From Blakeslea trispora (Eukaryota; Mucoromycota; Mucoromycetes; Mucorales; Choanephoraceae): a stretch of 64,000 bases of DNA. Both the position numbers and the translations under genes were made by a program. This document shows positions 10,574 to 22,260 of this stretch, in pieces (position 1 is the stretch's first letter; each line of letters begins with the position of its first letter). The notes below the pieces were generated by a model that saw nothing but the letters and a program-made list of their open reading frames with translations, was not told where the DNA came from and did no database searches. The stretch is taken from positions 1 through 64,000 of the forward strand of contig JAIWNE010000107.1 of assembly GCA_025331445.1 (NCBI GenBank), in the 5' to 3' direction.

Positions 10574-11742
10574 TTACAACAGATTTAAGAGAAGGCTCAA
10601 AAGAATTACTATCAATCGCCATGTTGGCAAAGCAGCAAGTGTTTCAGAAGTAATGGTGTGTGATTCCTTCCGAATTCTTGAACCAATCTTGGTGGGTATA
10701 AATCGACGGTTTCTGGCTTTTGTGTTGGCGTTGCGAATTGCATCCAACTCACCAAAAAACTCGTCACACTATTTAAGTAAATTAGTTATTATATTTACAA
10801 TAGTTTGCTGTAGTCTACTAACCTTTTCTGTTCTGTATTTTGGAGTCTTTCTTAATCTTACTTCTTCACCATCAGCATCTAACTCTCCTCTTGGTCTGAA
10901 ATCATTTCTGGAACGAGTACTGAAGTGCACTCGGCATCCGTTCCATAGTAACCTTGAAGACGATGCTTGAAATTGCTGTACGTGTTTCTTCTTCTCTTCA
11001 AGATCTGTTTATCGAAATATTGTTGTTAGCGATTGCGAAACATGAGAACTTGTAATCAAAATATCTTACTTGTGATTTGCGAGTCGCATAACTATTCTTT
11101 CTTTGGATTTCTTCTCTAGCTTCTTCTGGCAAATCCTTCTTCTTTTTTTCGTCACGAAGGCTGTTGAAGCGTTTGCCAAGGACATACTTGACAAAGTTTG
11201 CTCTGTCTGTAGAGCTCCAGACTTTATCACGAAGAATAATAAAGTACGTGTGATGTACCTCAAAATTGCTGATGATTGTCTTCACTTTTTGTCCATTGTA
11301 AGGACCATTGATTAGTGTCTCATCTAGTCTCCAGCCATTTTCGCCGAGCTGTTCTCTTTCAATATCGATATAAGACACTAAATAGAAACGATGAGTAAAG
11401 CCGAAAGAATAGATTATGAATAGCACTAACACGGAGTATCTTTAAATCGTCTTTGGTGCCAGGGAATCGAAACTTGGTATTAGTGCTAGTCGAATTGGTA
11501 GTAAATTTTGCATTCAAGTCATTCAGCTGGCGAGATAGCAGGTTGTTCTTGGCCTCGACACTTTGAAGCTGCTGATTGGTGTTAGCAAGGGCTCGCTTCA
11601 ACTCTCGTACTTCTCTGTTGATGGCCGTGTTGTTCTGACGAGGAGTAGAGACAGTACCGCTGATGCTGACAGCGTTAGGTACAGGAATGGGAACAGCAAC
11701 GGCGTTAGTGTTGGTGTTGTTGGAAGTGGTAGTGTGAAGCAT
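10574..11742 (-). CDS. Uncharacterised four-exon gene with N-terminal coiled coil
   Basis: Exons are 11742-11433, 11377-11070, 11004-10823 and 10768-10574. Introns are 55 bp (GTGTTA...TTTAG), 65 bp (GTAAGA...ACAG) and 54 bp (GTTAGT...ATAG). The ATG at 11742 leads to a Thr/Asn/Val-rich start, then a heptad-like helix (REVRELKRALANTNQQLQS). Exon 2 encodes EREQLGENGWRLDETLIN and a Lys/Glu-rich region ending ATRKSQ. Exon 3 starts ILKRRRNTYSNFKHRLQGYY and reaches LVPEMISDQEES before a stop. A second frame (GELDADGEEVRLRKTPKY) continues into exon 4, so a frameshift near 10880 is likely. Exon 4 ends in a hydrophobic tail (LIVILLSLLLNLL). Function is unknown. Phases agree at all three introns, which supports a real gene, probably recently broken. 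Confidence 0.5.
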
Positions 11743-12989
11743 GCTTGATTTGTATAGAAATGATGATAAAGACAATCAACAAAATGAAATCAGGCACAAA
11801 GTCTTTTATACTGTCAGCATTAGATACTTTGATTTGAATTGATTTGACACAATCGGAATTTGAATGAAACATGATTTAAACACCAAGTGGCTCAGGACAA
11901 AACATTTAAATCGTTAAAAACCAATTAAAATTTTTTAGTTTCTTTTTCCTTTCGTTCTTTCTTTAAACTATTTATGAGTGGTTCATGGTATGTATCTATT
12001 ACTAAAAATAAAAAAGAAAACAATTATTAATATGAATTACTGTATAGTATTACCGTGCAAGTATCAAGTTCTCGTTGTTGTTACTTTTCGCAAAAAGGTA
12101 AATGATAGAATCTTCTCATTGAAACGAAGCTAACGCTTTTCTTTTGATAGTCATAACTAGTTACCTTGCCCTTCTTAAAGTGTGTGTAAAGAAAGCCCAA
12201 ATCCTTTGATACTCTCAAATTGTAAGTAAACATAAAAAAATAAGATGCAACTGAATAAGCTCGATCTAATTTTGCATTTGATGTATTTTGTAGATGTTCT
12301 ATCTGATGGACTCTTACTGCGAAGGCTGATGTTTATCATAAAGAAGAGGTAAATAATTTCTAACATTTGCGTTTGCAATCGATTCTAATAACCCTTTCTT
12401 TTTATTTCACTATAGTTCTTTTTCTTTTACAAAGATCGTCTAATGGCCTCAAGAAAAGATACAAACTGCTTCTGTCTTATTCTGGTTCCCTGACTGAATA
12501 ATAAGCGTATAGCTCTGAAAACAACGGTTCTAAAGGTAAGCACAAAATATGAATACCGCAATACCTAAGGCTAGGTAAAGAGGTACAAATGAGTACGGGG
12601 GACCCAGTATATTGAGCATTGGATTAGCCAATAATATACGGACACAAATCCTATAGATAGATCGTATATAGTAATAACTGATTATGAATAAACCAATTAT
12701 ATAAAAGAATTTAAAAAAAGCCTTCCGTAATATATTTTAACCGAGTACGAAAAGAGTAGTAACGAAAGCATACTAGCCAATAAAGAAAAGCAACAACTGC
12801 CAAATAGAGCATACATCTTTAAACTAAGGTCAAATAGCAAAGGAGTGTAATTGAAATAATTGTGTAATAATGTAACGTGAGAGATCCTATGGGAGTAAAG
12901 GAATATAAAGACCGAAAGAAGTACAAAAAGTCTCTTTAAGCCAATGGTATTAAGGGTATTTTAATCAAGAAAGCAAATAAGATCAAAGG
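11743..12989. other. Non-coding stretch
   Basis: AT-rich DNA with short chance ORFs only. No RNA gene or transposon end was recognised. Confidence 0.5.
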
Positions 12990-13215
12990 ATTGCCCTTTA
13001 ACCGACATGCATTATCTGTCAGTTAAAAGCCTAAAACACCCTTTAACGGGCATAAATTTCCTGTCAGTTAAAAGTCTAAAACACCCTTTAACCGACAATT
13101 TTTAAGCAGCGAGAAAATTGTCGGTTAAAGGCCTAATAAACCCTTAAACCGACTAGTCTGTGTTTTGTCTTTTTCTGTCGTTAACCGACAAAGTCGGTTA
13201 AATATCCCAAACAGG
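12990..13215. repeat. Cluster of direct and inverted TTTAACCGAC repeats
   Basis: The motif CCTTTAACCGACA or its complement recurs several times. Two direct copies share the block GTCAGTTAAAA(G/C)TCTAAAAC. CCTTTAACCGACAATTTT at 13085-13102 is followed after 11 bases by its exact inverse at 13114-13131. This is the texture of subterminal repeats of a DNA transposon; the matching other end was not found in the window. Confidence 0.6.
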
Positions 13216-16200
13216 GTTTTTCAGATATAAAACAGACAAGCTTTTACCCGTAGTGATTTGACTACTTATAAACAAGCTCACTTCTATTAGCGAAGTTGAC
13301 AAAAATGTCGTGCCTGTCAGTAGCAATGAGCGTATTAGTAATCAAGAAGAAGTACCCCAATTTATTAGAAGTTGGAACAAGTCTAAGAAGAAGGCATTCA
13401 AGCCAAACGTACAAGTAAAAAGAAATATCAAGCGAAGAAGAACAGCTGTAGGCGAAGAGTCTACAAAATCAAGTAGATCAAACAGATTCAATTCAGACTC
13501 CGAATAATAGAATAAGAGAGAGCATCAAATGCATTTGAATAAAAATTATCTTTCATCTGGTTTACTTTAAAAAGTATTACAACAAGGTCTTTATAAATCA
13601 TAGTAAAGTCTTCCCTACTCACTACACATAAAGGGTCGTCGCACGCACGCCAATTTCTGCGGTTAACTTGCCTGTTACGCACGTTCCAGGCAAGTTATCC
13701 GCACGGCGCACGCCGTCATGTGTTTTCGCATTGGGACGACAAAGCGGAACACTGTCATGTGTCAACGCATTGGAAGACAGGGCGGAGCAACATCTTGTGT
13801 TTTCGCATGAGAGTTTGAGTGAACCTCTTTGTCTTTCGCTTCCATTAAAGCGACCTGATTGGATTGTTTACTCATGACATCCTCATTCAATTGGCTTCTT
13901 TGACAAAATATACAATCGTTAACTCGTTTTAATTGGCTTCATACTCGGTATCTTTATTGAATGTATGCTTTTAATTGGACAAAATGGACTTCTTTACGTC
14001 AATACACTTCTTTATGATTGGGTTATATAGGTCAAATATAGAGAATCATAGGTCTAAAAATAGTGCTTTTTATTATAAAAAAATGGTATATATTGGCTGA
14101 AAATAATGGCTTAAACAGGGGGAAATATGGGGGGTACTATAGGAATCCAGGTAGAATGACCAGGCAGAAATCCAGCCAAAATATTAGGCAAAATGATAGG
14201 CAAAATACAGCCAAAAAGCAGGCGAAAGAGCAAAATCAGTTATCACGAAATGTTAGAAAAACCTTAGCAAAATGACTATTAAAATGCTAAAACAGTTAGT
14301 TATAAAGCAAGCAGAAAATAATGTCATTTACTTACTTTAAAAGTCTCAAACAGCCATCCGGAAAGTAAAGGGTAATGCGCTAAAACGATAGAAGCTCAAC
14401 AACAGAAAAGAAACTAGAAAAACTGAATAAGTTAAACCGAAATGAGATAATTTAATCATTTACTTACATACTAAAGCATCATAGCACCTCAAGTTATAGC
14501 CAGATACAATTACGAGTGTCTAAGGTAACTAAATAGAACAGTTAGAGAGGTCTTGAGTCATACTCAATGGCTTTACTTACTTTTATACCAAGTTTCTCGA
14601 GAAAAGACAAAATTACGTGACTAATCCTAAGAAAAAAAAAAGATGGTAAGTAAACAGCAATGTATTTGTATGTCAAGTTGTACCCTAAACTATGTATCAG
14701 TCTTCATAAGCTCTAAAGATAACATGCCTACATGGAGAATAGTATTCAATAAACTGTTGCTTAGGTATGGGAAAGTACTTACATGTTTTATTTCAAAATA
14801 TAAAAAAAGTAAAAGAAATGGAAGAAAAAAGAATAAAAAAAAGGAAAAAGGATGTCTAAATAAAATGACATATTGACAAATTTCTATTTTTGTGATAAAA
14901 AATGAATCGAAAACAAAAAAAGATCTGTAAAAATACGATCCGTAGAAAATTAGATGAACAGAGACTGAAGATAGATGATTTTTCTCTCTCATCAGTAACA
15001 CAAAGAATATCTGTTAACATTGTACTTTACATGAGATCTTGCTAATCAGCTTAATAGTGTAGATATCCATAGGCCATGTAATTCAACTTAACAGATAGTC
15101 AAGATGGTTTACTTAGATTGCAAAAGCAAGCCATTTAAAATAGACAATGTTGACATTAAATGAGCCCTTTTTTTTTAAAAAAACAGGTTTTCTGAGGTGT
15201 TATTTTTTCCCAGACAGTTTTTTTCTTTTTCCTTCTATTTTCTTTTTTTATTACTAAATGAACTTTTACTCACTACTTGTATATTTTTAACCAAGTTGAT
15301 GAGCCTCAACAAACTCCCGTCATCACAACAAAGCAACGCAATGCAAGTGCGCAATCAACAATCTTACAAGAGTTTAGAAGTTTAGAGCAAAAAACACGTA
15401 AACAAAACTAGAATGACTTTGACTGTGTCTACAAAAAAAAAGAGCTATCGCCAGCAAACGTGTAAGATCCTCTCATTTCAGCATCACTGTTTTTCTACAC
15501 CCAAGTTTTAGTTATTGTCAGTACACAATTATTGAAATCTACTGTTGAACGCTTTATTACTAACCAGGTAAAAGGTAAGTAATACTTTTGGTTTGGATTG
15601 TAAACGGCTCTTTATTGGAACGGACTGCATCACGAACAGTGACCTTGAATATTTGGTTGAAGAATTGTATTTAAGCAATAAAAAAAAGACAACATCTTGT
15701 CAAGTTATTACTTTACTTGTATTTACGGTTATGTTATTCTGGGATGATATATATTGAAACGAGTATAAGGGAATGGAATACGATAAAAAGGGCTGTTAGC
15801 ATAGAATAGTGTGTGATAATGACTTTGGCTTTACCTTATCTATCAAATATAAAAGGGATTAGCGTCTTTGTACTGTATTTCAAAAATAAACCTTTTATAG
15901 GAGTAACTTTGACAAGATCAAGCATAAGGATTAAATTATGTTTGTATGTTGCTTACGTCTTTATTTTGACAGCTTTTGGCTTTTCAAACTACCCATCTTT
16001 AAGCAATCGTTTAAGTGTTTTTTTAAGTGTCTCTTTTTTTTTCAACCTCTTTTTTTTATGTATTTTTTCTAGTATCTTTTTTTTTTTTTGAGAGTCTCTT
16101 TTTTTTAGTGCTTTAAGATTTTTATTTCCCATTTTTAAAAGATTTTCCCAATTATTTTGTGAGTCTCGTTCTCAATTTTTAATATCTTCATTTCCGAAAG

Positions 16201-16632
16201 TGTTTTCCAATTTTTTAAGCAGTGATTTTTTAGGTCTTTGTATTTTTTGAAGAAAAAATGACAAGACATTTCAAACTCCTCAGCATTAAGAAAATCAAGT
16301 TGCTTCAAAATCTTAAGCAGAGAAAAAATCACTGCCAAAAAATTTAAAGAGCGAAATTTCTTTAAGCAGTGAAATGATAAAAGAAATGTAAATGGTAATA
16401 ACTTTATGAATATACATCCAATTTTAAATCTGTAAGAAGTTTTGGAAGCCTAGAAGATACATCTACATTTCTGCCAAAAAAACCGCAACTTTTATAGCAA
16501 AAATCAAAAGTTGAAAAAATATGCCCATGTTAGCCGCACGTGTCCGACGTGCGTCCGACAAGGGTTAGGTGTAGTGACTGTCTTTTGGTAAATTAAGCTG
16601 GTAATATAACGCAGCTTGACAAAAATATAAGT
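13216..16632. other. Non-coding stretch with one imperfect hairpin
   Basis: No gene was recognised. A locally GC-rich part (13640-13830) holds an imperfect 15-bp inverted repeat (GCGGTTAACTTGCCT at 13659-13673 against 13688-13702, one mismatch). 16000-16100 and 14800-14850 are simple T- or A-rich runs. Confidence 0.45.
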
Positions 16633-16705
16633 GGGGATGTAGCTCAAATGGTAGAGCGCTCGCTTAGCATGCGAGAGGCACTGGGATCGACGCCCAGCTT
16701 CTCCA
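16633..16705 (+). tRNA. tRNA-Ala (anticodon AGC)
   Basis: A 73-base cloverleaf can be drawn: acceptor GGGGATG, D arm GCTC/GAGC, anticodon arm CTCGC-TTAGCAT-GCGAG with anticodon AGC at 16666-16668, and T arm CTGGG-ATCGACG-CCCAG. No intron. The acceptor 3' strand CTTCTCC gives one U-U mismatch and one G-U pair. The T loop starts with A instead of T, as in many eukaryotic tRNA-Ala genes. A T-run follows directly (pol III stop). The A and B boxes are internal. Confidence 0.93.
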
Positions 16706-17993
16706 TTATTTTTTGTAGTGGGTTTGGTTTGAGAACCGTTGTCTTCGCATTTTCTTATCTTATTACAGGACAAAGGATAGTTTTTGCAGTAACTTGAGAA
16801 AGAGAACAAATAGATATTGTTACAGGATGTAAGTAGTATTTTGCCAGTAACGAGTCAGAGTCAATGATACAACAGAACCAAAGAGAGGAACGACTGTTAT
16901 GTAATGAGCACCACGTTGTTTAGGTAACGAACCTTAAGAAGAGATATAAGTGAAAAGAAAAGAAAAGTAAGTTAAATGAAATATATAAATGATACAATGA
17001 TTAAGCGTATTAGCAGTTAATCAAGGGAAGTCTTAGTAATAGAAAGCCTGTCTATGCGGCAAGGTTAATGTCAAAGTATATAGTAAAGTTAGAGGGAGAA
17101 AAGAGCTTCTTGTTTATTTAATAAAACTAATTGATATTTATATCTGTTCATCCTATTGATGACAGTCCTATTGTAACAATCTAACAGTCACGTTGCACCA
17201 GCCCCATATACAGCTACGAGTCTCTTGTTAATGAGCTCCTACGTTAGATAGTAAAGGACCATCTCTATGCCAAGAAACTAACAGCTTATAGTTTAAGTCA
17301 ATACATATATTTTAGCACCTTTAGAATAGTGTAAATATCCATAGTTTTATTGAATAAAATATCATCTTCATCTTGATCTATACATAAAATATCCTATTAA
17401 AACTCAGTCTATTACACCTATCTAAAAGGATCTAAGTTAAGTAAATTTATGAGTCATTGCTAGTTTGATGGTGTTGTTAACCAATTGAATAATATAATAA
17501 TGGTGAAATACAAATAATGTTGGGGAAGATTGAAAAGTTTTCAGTGAGATAGATTGTTATAAGAAGTTTGATTCGTTGAATGGATAGATGTAAATGTGAG
17601 TTTTAAATGAGATTGGGGTAAGATAGATAAAATTAGTATAATAAGTATATTTAGAATAAGATAATGATAGATAATATGAAAGAAAATAAGATGAGAGAAG
17701 TATAATAAAGTAAAAGAAGTAGAATAATACTAAGGCATATAATTATGAAGTGCTAAATTATTGCTCGTAACAATATAACAGAGCAATCGGGCAGCAAGGT
17801 CATAAGTAATGAGCACCAGGTTTTAAGTCGTCCGACCAGAGTTGTAAGTAAAAACTATAGGGCAGCAAATTTAACTTGTGGTTGTTTGGCCCACACGATA
17901 GGTTTTGAAGAGTAGATTTTGATGGATTTAACGAATAAACGATTCAATTTTTTTAGTTCATTGCACTTGTACAGGTTTAAGGTTTTTTTGTTA
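16706..17993. other. Non-coding stretch with two primer-site-like motifs
   Basis: No gene seen. The 13-mer GTAATGAGCACCA occurs at 16901-16913 and 17806-17818. Its complement TGGTGCTCATTAC is the primer-site sequence next to the 5' LTR of Ty3-4. Both copies may mark worn remains of related Ty3 elements on the - strand. Confidence 0.4.
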
Positions 17994-18105
17994 CAGTGCC
18001 TCCAGTCTTAAATCTTATAAACTTTAATTTCTTTTCAAATTTTTCATCATTTAAACTCCCGCTCTATTATTAAAAATCGAATAGTAATTTCCAAAATTTG
18101 TGTTT

Positions 18106-20300
18106 TTATTGGGTGATTTCATTGTCCACTTTCACTTTTCTATGTGATAGGTATCTTTTGTTAACAAATTTCTCTAATTCTAGAGAAATTTTTCGGCCAT
18201 CACTACACTCACTGTATGCTTCAATATAATCCATACACTTCTGGAAATACTTTCTTATATGAGCTGTATTGCCAGCTGTATCCAGAAAGTTCGATACATT
18301 AGCTTCAAGCGATTTGAAGGTGTAATCGCATTTCAAACGGGCTTCTCGCTTAGTATATGACCAATAGTACTCTATCCAGTTACATTCGCAATGATACTTT
18401 GGATAGAGCTCAAAGTTGTGACCAGCGTCTTCGACAGTTTTTTGGAGTGCGGTTTTTTGAGCTTTGAAGTCTGGGCAACTTTCAAGATAGTGCCTTGCAC
18501 AACACATAGATTGAGCACAAGCTGGCTTGCCACAATCTAGCTTCCAGGCTTTGCCTTGCAAATCACGCCCAAACGACTGGCTTCTTTCTTCCCGGATTTT
18601 CTTTATTCCTATGATTTAACAAGTCAGACTGAGTGCGTAAAATGTTTAAAGCAATTACCTTTGAAGAATCTTTTTTTAATACGATTGGTTGATTCTTCTT
18701 ATCCAACGTGTGGATCTCTTTGTCATAGTAAAATGACTGATTCAGCGTATCGCCGTTAGCCAAAGTAACTAAAGTATCTTTGAACTGATACTTTAGCTTG
18801 TCGCTCCATTCTTTTTCATTGAACGTCATTCTAGACGCAACTAAAGCATCATCAGCAAATGCACCATGATTGGAACTGTTGTCAAATAGGAAGACAGCAG
18901 TACAATCAGGATGCAAACTTTCGAGAAGCCCTATGGCATCCTCCTTAAGCTGCTTTACAATATGTGCGCAAGTCCACCACCCTTCCCCACTGTCTCATGC
19001 TTTGAAATAGATTCCAGAGGACCATTTCATCTGTCTCAAAGTTCCATGGCATAAGCATTGAAACTCGCTTACCATGATTGACGAGCCCATGGACTTTTTG
19101 CGGATGTAGTTTTCATCCTCTTGCAACCACAATACTTCTTTTCCTAATTGTAGATACAGAAATGATTAGTAGATGAGCATCAAAGATCTAAACGTACTTG
19201 CCGTCATTTGCATAAAAAGTGCATTCGTCATGAGTTACAAGCACAATCTTGCTTTCACCCTCATTCAGCTTTGGCTCAAGAATAGCCTCTTGCTTCTCTC
19301 CAGAGTAAAAGTCTGATCTCCTCATATAGTCAACCATCCGCTGTGACCATTCATTTCTGTAGGCAACTACATCTTCTCTCTCGTGGCCATCGAAATATAC
19401 CGTCTTTTTTTTCTCTCGATAGCTGTAACCCCATTCAACCATAGAGTTTGCAATGATTGAAATGGGGATACAGCTCTTCACACCCAAAACAAAAGGAATC
19501 GCTTCTTCATCAATGTACTTCTTCAGTACAATGAGCGATCGCTCAGCAGGAGGCATTTGGTTGATCTTCTCAAGGATCATCAACTTTACATCTGAGTCAC
19601 TCAAAAGAGATGATATCTTGACATGGACGCCTTGCTGATGGTTGGATAGCTTACCCTGATCAAGAAATTCCTTGACCCACTTGATAATAGTTGCAGCTCT
19701 ATAAGGCTCTGAGTTGTCATGCCAGTAAGGCAAAGCAGCTGTCTTTGCAGCTTCACCCTTGTGCACACCTTCAAGACGCTTCATGAAGTAGTACTTCACG
19801 GAGAGATACCGAGCGTTGTTGTAGGTATCTCTCGTGTTACCTTCCTTCTGCTTGTTCGTTACAGGTACAACATACTTTTGAAGGTCACCAAGCTTCTTCC
19901 TGATCAAGGTGATCTCTTTCTCGCGAGCACTGATTTTTATCTCCTTTTCTTCAGGAACTGGCTTTTGCTGAACAGTGATACCAAAGCTCATCAATGTTTG
20001 TTCAGGTCTCACTCTCTCCTGTTCCTTTTTTCTTCTCCACTTGGTGGTAGTTGATACCCCTTGGTATATACCCTTTCTCTTGGTCAAATTGCTGTTGTTG
20101 CATGAGAGAGTGTTGTTGATATTTCTCTCTGCAACCTCAACAGATTCCTCACTTTCAATTCTGGCATTGACTTCATCCAAATTAACGCCATCAATGATCC
20201 AATCATCACGATCCTCTACTTCGTTAACTGTGACGAACTGATTGTTCTCATTTCTGCTTCTGTTCTTTAAAGCTTTTTGTCTAGCGTTATATGGAGACAT
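18106..20300 (-). pseudogene. Large Tc1/mariner-like transposase, copy A (decayed)
   Basis: The ATG at 20300 opens exon 1 (to 19202), which matches the N-terminal half of copy B, including HTH-like YRAATIIKWVKEFLDQG and the first catalytic Asp in VTHDECTFYANDG. A 58-bp intron with a GC donor (19201-19144, GCAAGT...TTAG, branch site CTACTAATC) must be removed to keep the frame. A second intron, 50 bp, is 18658-18609 (GTAATT...ATAG). Catalytic Asp 2 is in FLFDNSSNH and Glu in CNWIEYYW. Defects: an in-frame TGA at 18997-18995 where copy B has Gly, and a one-base loss in an A-run near 18675. Copy B has neither intron. Confidence 0.78.
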
Positions 20301-20493
20301 AATTATATAATTTTTAATGAAAATGGAGAAGGGATATTGGGTTTGATGTTTTCTTAATTTATTGTTTGGTATAATTACACAAATATATTACAGGTTACAC
20401 ACTACTATAACAATATCGTATAAAAATTTTTTATTTTTCAAATCTGACCCTCCACCATATAACTCCCAGCCAAAAATTTTTAAACCGACTAAC

Positions 20494-20634
20494 TTCGAAA
20501 CCTATCTGCTCAAAACTTTTGGTGACAAAAACAAAAAGCGAGCCTGAATATATATTCTTTAAACCCTTCTGAACAATTATTTAGGCTCGCTTTTTGTTTT
20601 TGTCACCAAAAGTTTTGAGCAGATAGGTTTCGAA
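20494..20634. repeat. 52-bp perfect inverted repeat
   Basis: Arms 20494-20545 and 20583-20634 are exact inverse complements (from TTCGAAACCT to GCGAGCCT) around a 37-base spacer. They lie inside copy A between the transposase start and the right terminal repeat. Copy B has the neighbouring CCATATAAC/CAGCCAAAA segment but no palindrome, so the fold-back arose in copy A. Confidence 0.9.
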
Positions 20635-20676
20635 AACTTGTAAAAATTCTCGTTATTCAAAAATGGAGGCACTGTA

Positions 20677-21848
20677 TATGTTTGAAGCAATTCGGAATGG
20701 TTGACCAAGTGCATCTGAGTTGACTGGCTTCTAATTTACGAAAAACCTAAGCAATCAGAAATCACCCACATCAATCTTGACAGTATCAAAAGGCGGATTA
20801 GTCATTACAACCAGTTTTAATATCTTTTTATCTCATTTAAAGTACTAGCAAATTACTGTTAAAAAACTATTTCATTATAAATCTTTAAGTATGTACCCTT
20901 TCAGTGCTATTTGCAACAAAATCATTCTACTAAATAAAGTTCAAGCTGTCACAAATAAAAACAGAAGAGAATGGATTTGAATCAGATAAATTCACATCCT
21001 ATTTTTATTCATCAACTTTTTAAAAAACTTTAGGTCCCTAAAAAAACAGACATTTTGCTTTTTAGCAGAAATCATTGAAAAAAGGAAAATCATGCACAAG
21101 TGCGAAATTGTTATGAGTTAAGAATGGGGGACAAAGAATAATTATTTTATGCAAGAAGCATTCTGATTTGGAACTTGGGGGTCAGGCTATTTTGGGAGAA
21201 ATACTTTAGGCAAAAGAACTAAATACCATTATATTACATTGCTAAAAGTGTTTAGTTCTTTATAGACAAAAATGTTATTCATTTTATAGTAAAAATTGCT
21301 CTTTGTGCAAATCCAAGACATTTTCCTTTTCAGTACGATTTTAGCTTGAATCAGTTAATGAAATCATACTTTCTTTTCATCAGTGCCATATTTTTCATTA
21401 ATACTGAGAGGGTACTTTTTCAAAAAAAGCCGTGACTTAGTCGCGAGTCTCATTGATTTAAAGGAGGAGTGGGTCTGAAAGGGAAATACTTTTTGAAAGA
21501 AAAAATGGAAAATTCGCCATATTTCTGAGTCTTAGAAAGTCTAACTCATGCATTTATTCTACCTATTTAATAGCGCTTCTGTAATTAACATACAATAAAA
21601 TACACGCCTAAATCACTGTATAGCTTTAGAGAGCTCATGAGAGAAGACGCAGTCGGTTTTGTAGTAAGATCTTAACAAGAAATGTGTCTAAAGCCAATCA
21701 TTTCAGCAATGCCAACTCTCGAAAGTGCTCAATAACTGGAGCTTATGCCTTTTTTGAATAAATGCATTGACAACTACTAATAGGAAAATGCAAGATATAC
21801 ACAGCAATGCAATTTATAAAGATGAGTGTTATTATAGTGTAGTTTATT
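20677..21848. other. Non-coding stretch holding a dispersed repeat
   Basis: No gene seen. 21306-21407 is one copy of a 102-bp repeat whose other copy is at 41670-41771. Confidence 0.5.
21306..21407 (+). repeat. 102-bp dispersed repeat, copy 1
   Basis: From TGCAAATCCAAGACATTTTC to ATACTGA it matches 41670-41771 over the same length with roughly 10-13 substitutions and no gap. The family is unidentified. Confidence 0.8.
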
Positions 21849-22260
21849 TTATTGTTCTCTATAAATAGCTCTGAATTTATCTTTAGTAAACTTTAGACTT
21901 ACGCGGGTTTCTTCAAGGCTTCTTGCTGCTTCTTCACAAGACGTTTGCTCTTCTCGTGCTTTTTTCCACCAAGTTGTGAATTTCTTTTCTTCTACTGGAG
22001 AAGCGTGAATCTTTTCTATCTCTTCTCCAGACAATGCCATGTTGTTCTTCTAGTTGTTTTACGGAAGGACCGCCAGAGATACCAGAAATGTATTCTTTTA
22101 GAATATCAAGGATGGTAAGGATGTTTCTGTTTATACAATAGCTTGCTACGCTGTTTGCTGACTCTTCATTAACATCTATAGTGGTGGAAAATGTAGGAGA
22201 CAAGGCGGAACGGAAAGGAGAAGCAGAGGATGTGATATTTGTAGTCTCAGATAGATTCAA
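21849..22260 (-). pseudogene. GCR1_C-type DNA-binding domain, remnant of a Crypton-like gene
   Basis: On the - strand the frame from 22260 contains LDILKEYISGISGGPSVKQL followed by EEQHGIVWRR and RFSSRRKEIHNLVE. This resembles the GCR1_C DNA-binding domain (pattern: GxxGxPSxxxLExxxGxxWR...FxSRRxxI) found in fungal transcription factors and at the C-terminus of Crypton-type recombinases. After a frameshift near 21965 the likely C-terminus goes on in the other frame (TSCEEAARSLEETRVSLKF) to the stop at 21849. AG in ATTTAG just upstream of 22260 may be an intron acceptor. The fragment 24449-24763 on the same strand is probably an upstream part of the same gene, separated by a Tc1 element. The recombinase domain itself was not found. 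Confidence 0.5.

Larger units (their letters stand above)
17994..20674 (-). mobile_element. Copy A of a large Tc1/mariner-superfamily element
   Basis: 2681 bp, bounded by CAGTGCCTCCA at the left and its inverse TGGAGGCACTG at the right, each next to TA (17992-17993 and 20675-20676). The terminal CAGTG and TA target duplication are hallmarks of the IS630/Tc1/mariner superfamily. The internal gene (18106-20300, -) is related along its length to that of copy B at 59932-62064. A 52-bp perfect palindrome lies upstream of the gene at 20494-20634. Confidence 0.82.

Noticed and set aside
12990..13215. CRISPR-like array
   Set aside because: Repeats are irregular, partly inverted and in a eukaryotic context; no regular spacers.
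13310..13507. Short basic ORF (about 65-85 residues)
   Set aside because: No convincing start, no domain, compositionally biased (Lys/Arg/Ser); a chance ORF is as likely.
14063..14275. ORF rich in Gln/Asn/Lys
   Set aside because: It arises from a short-repeat DNA stretch (GGCAAAAT-like) and shows no domain or splice context.
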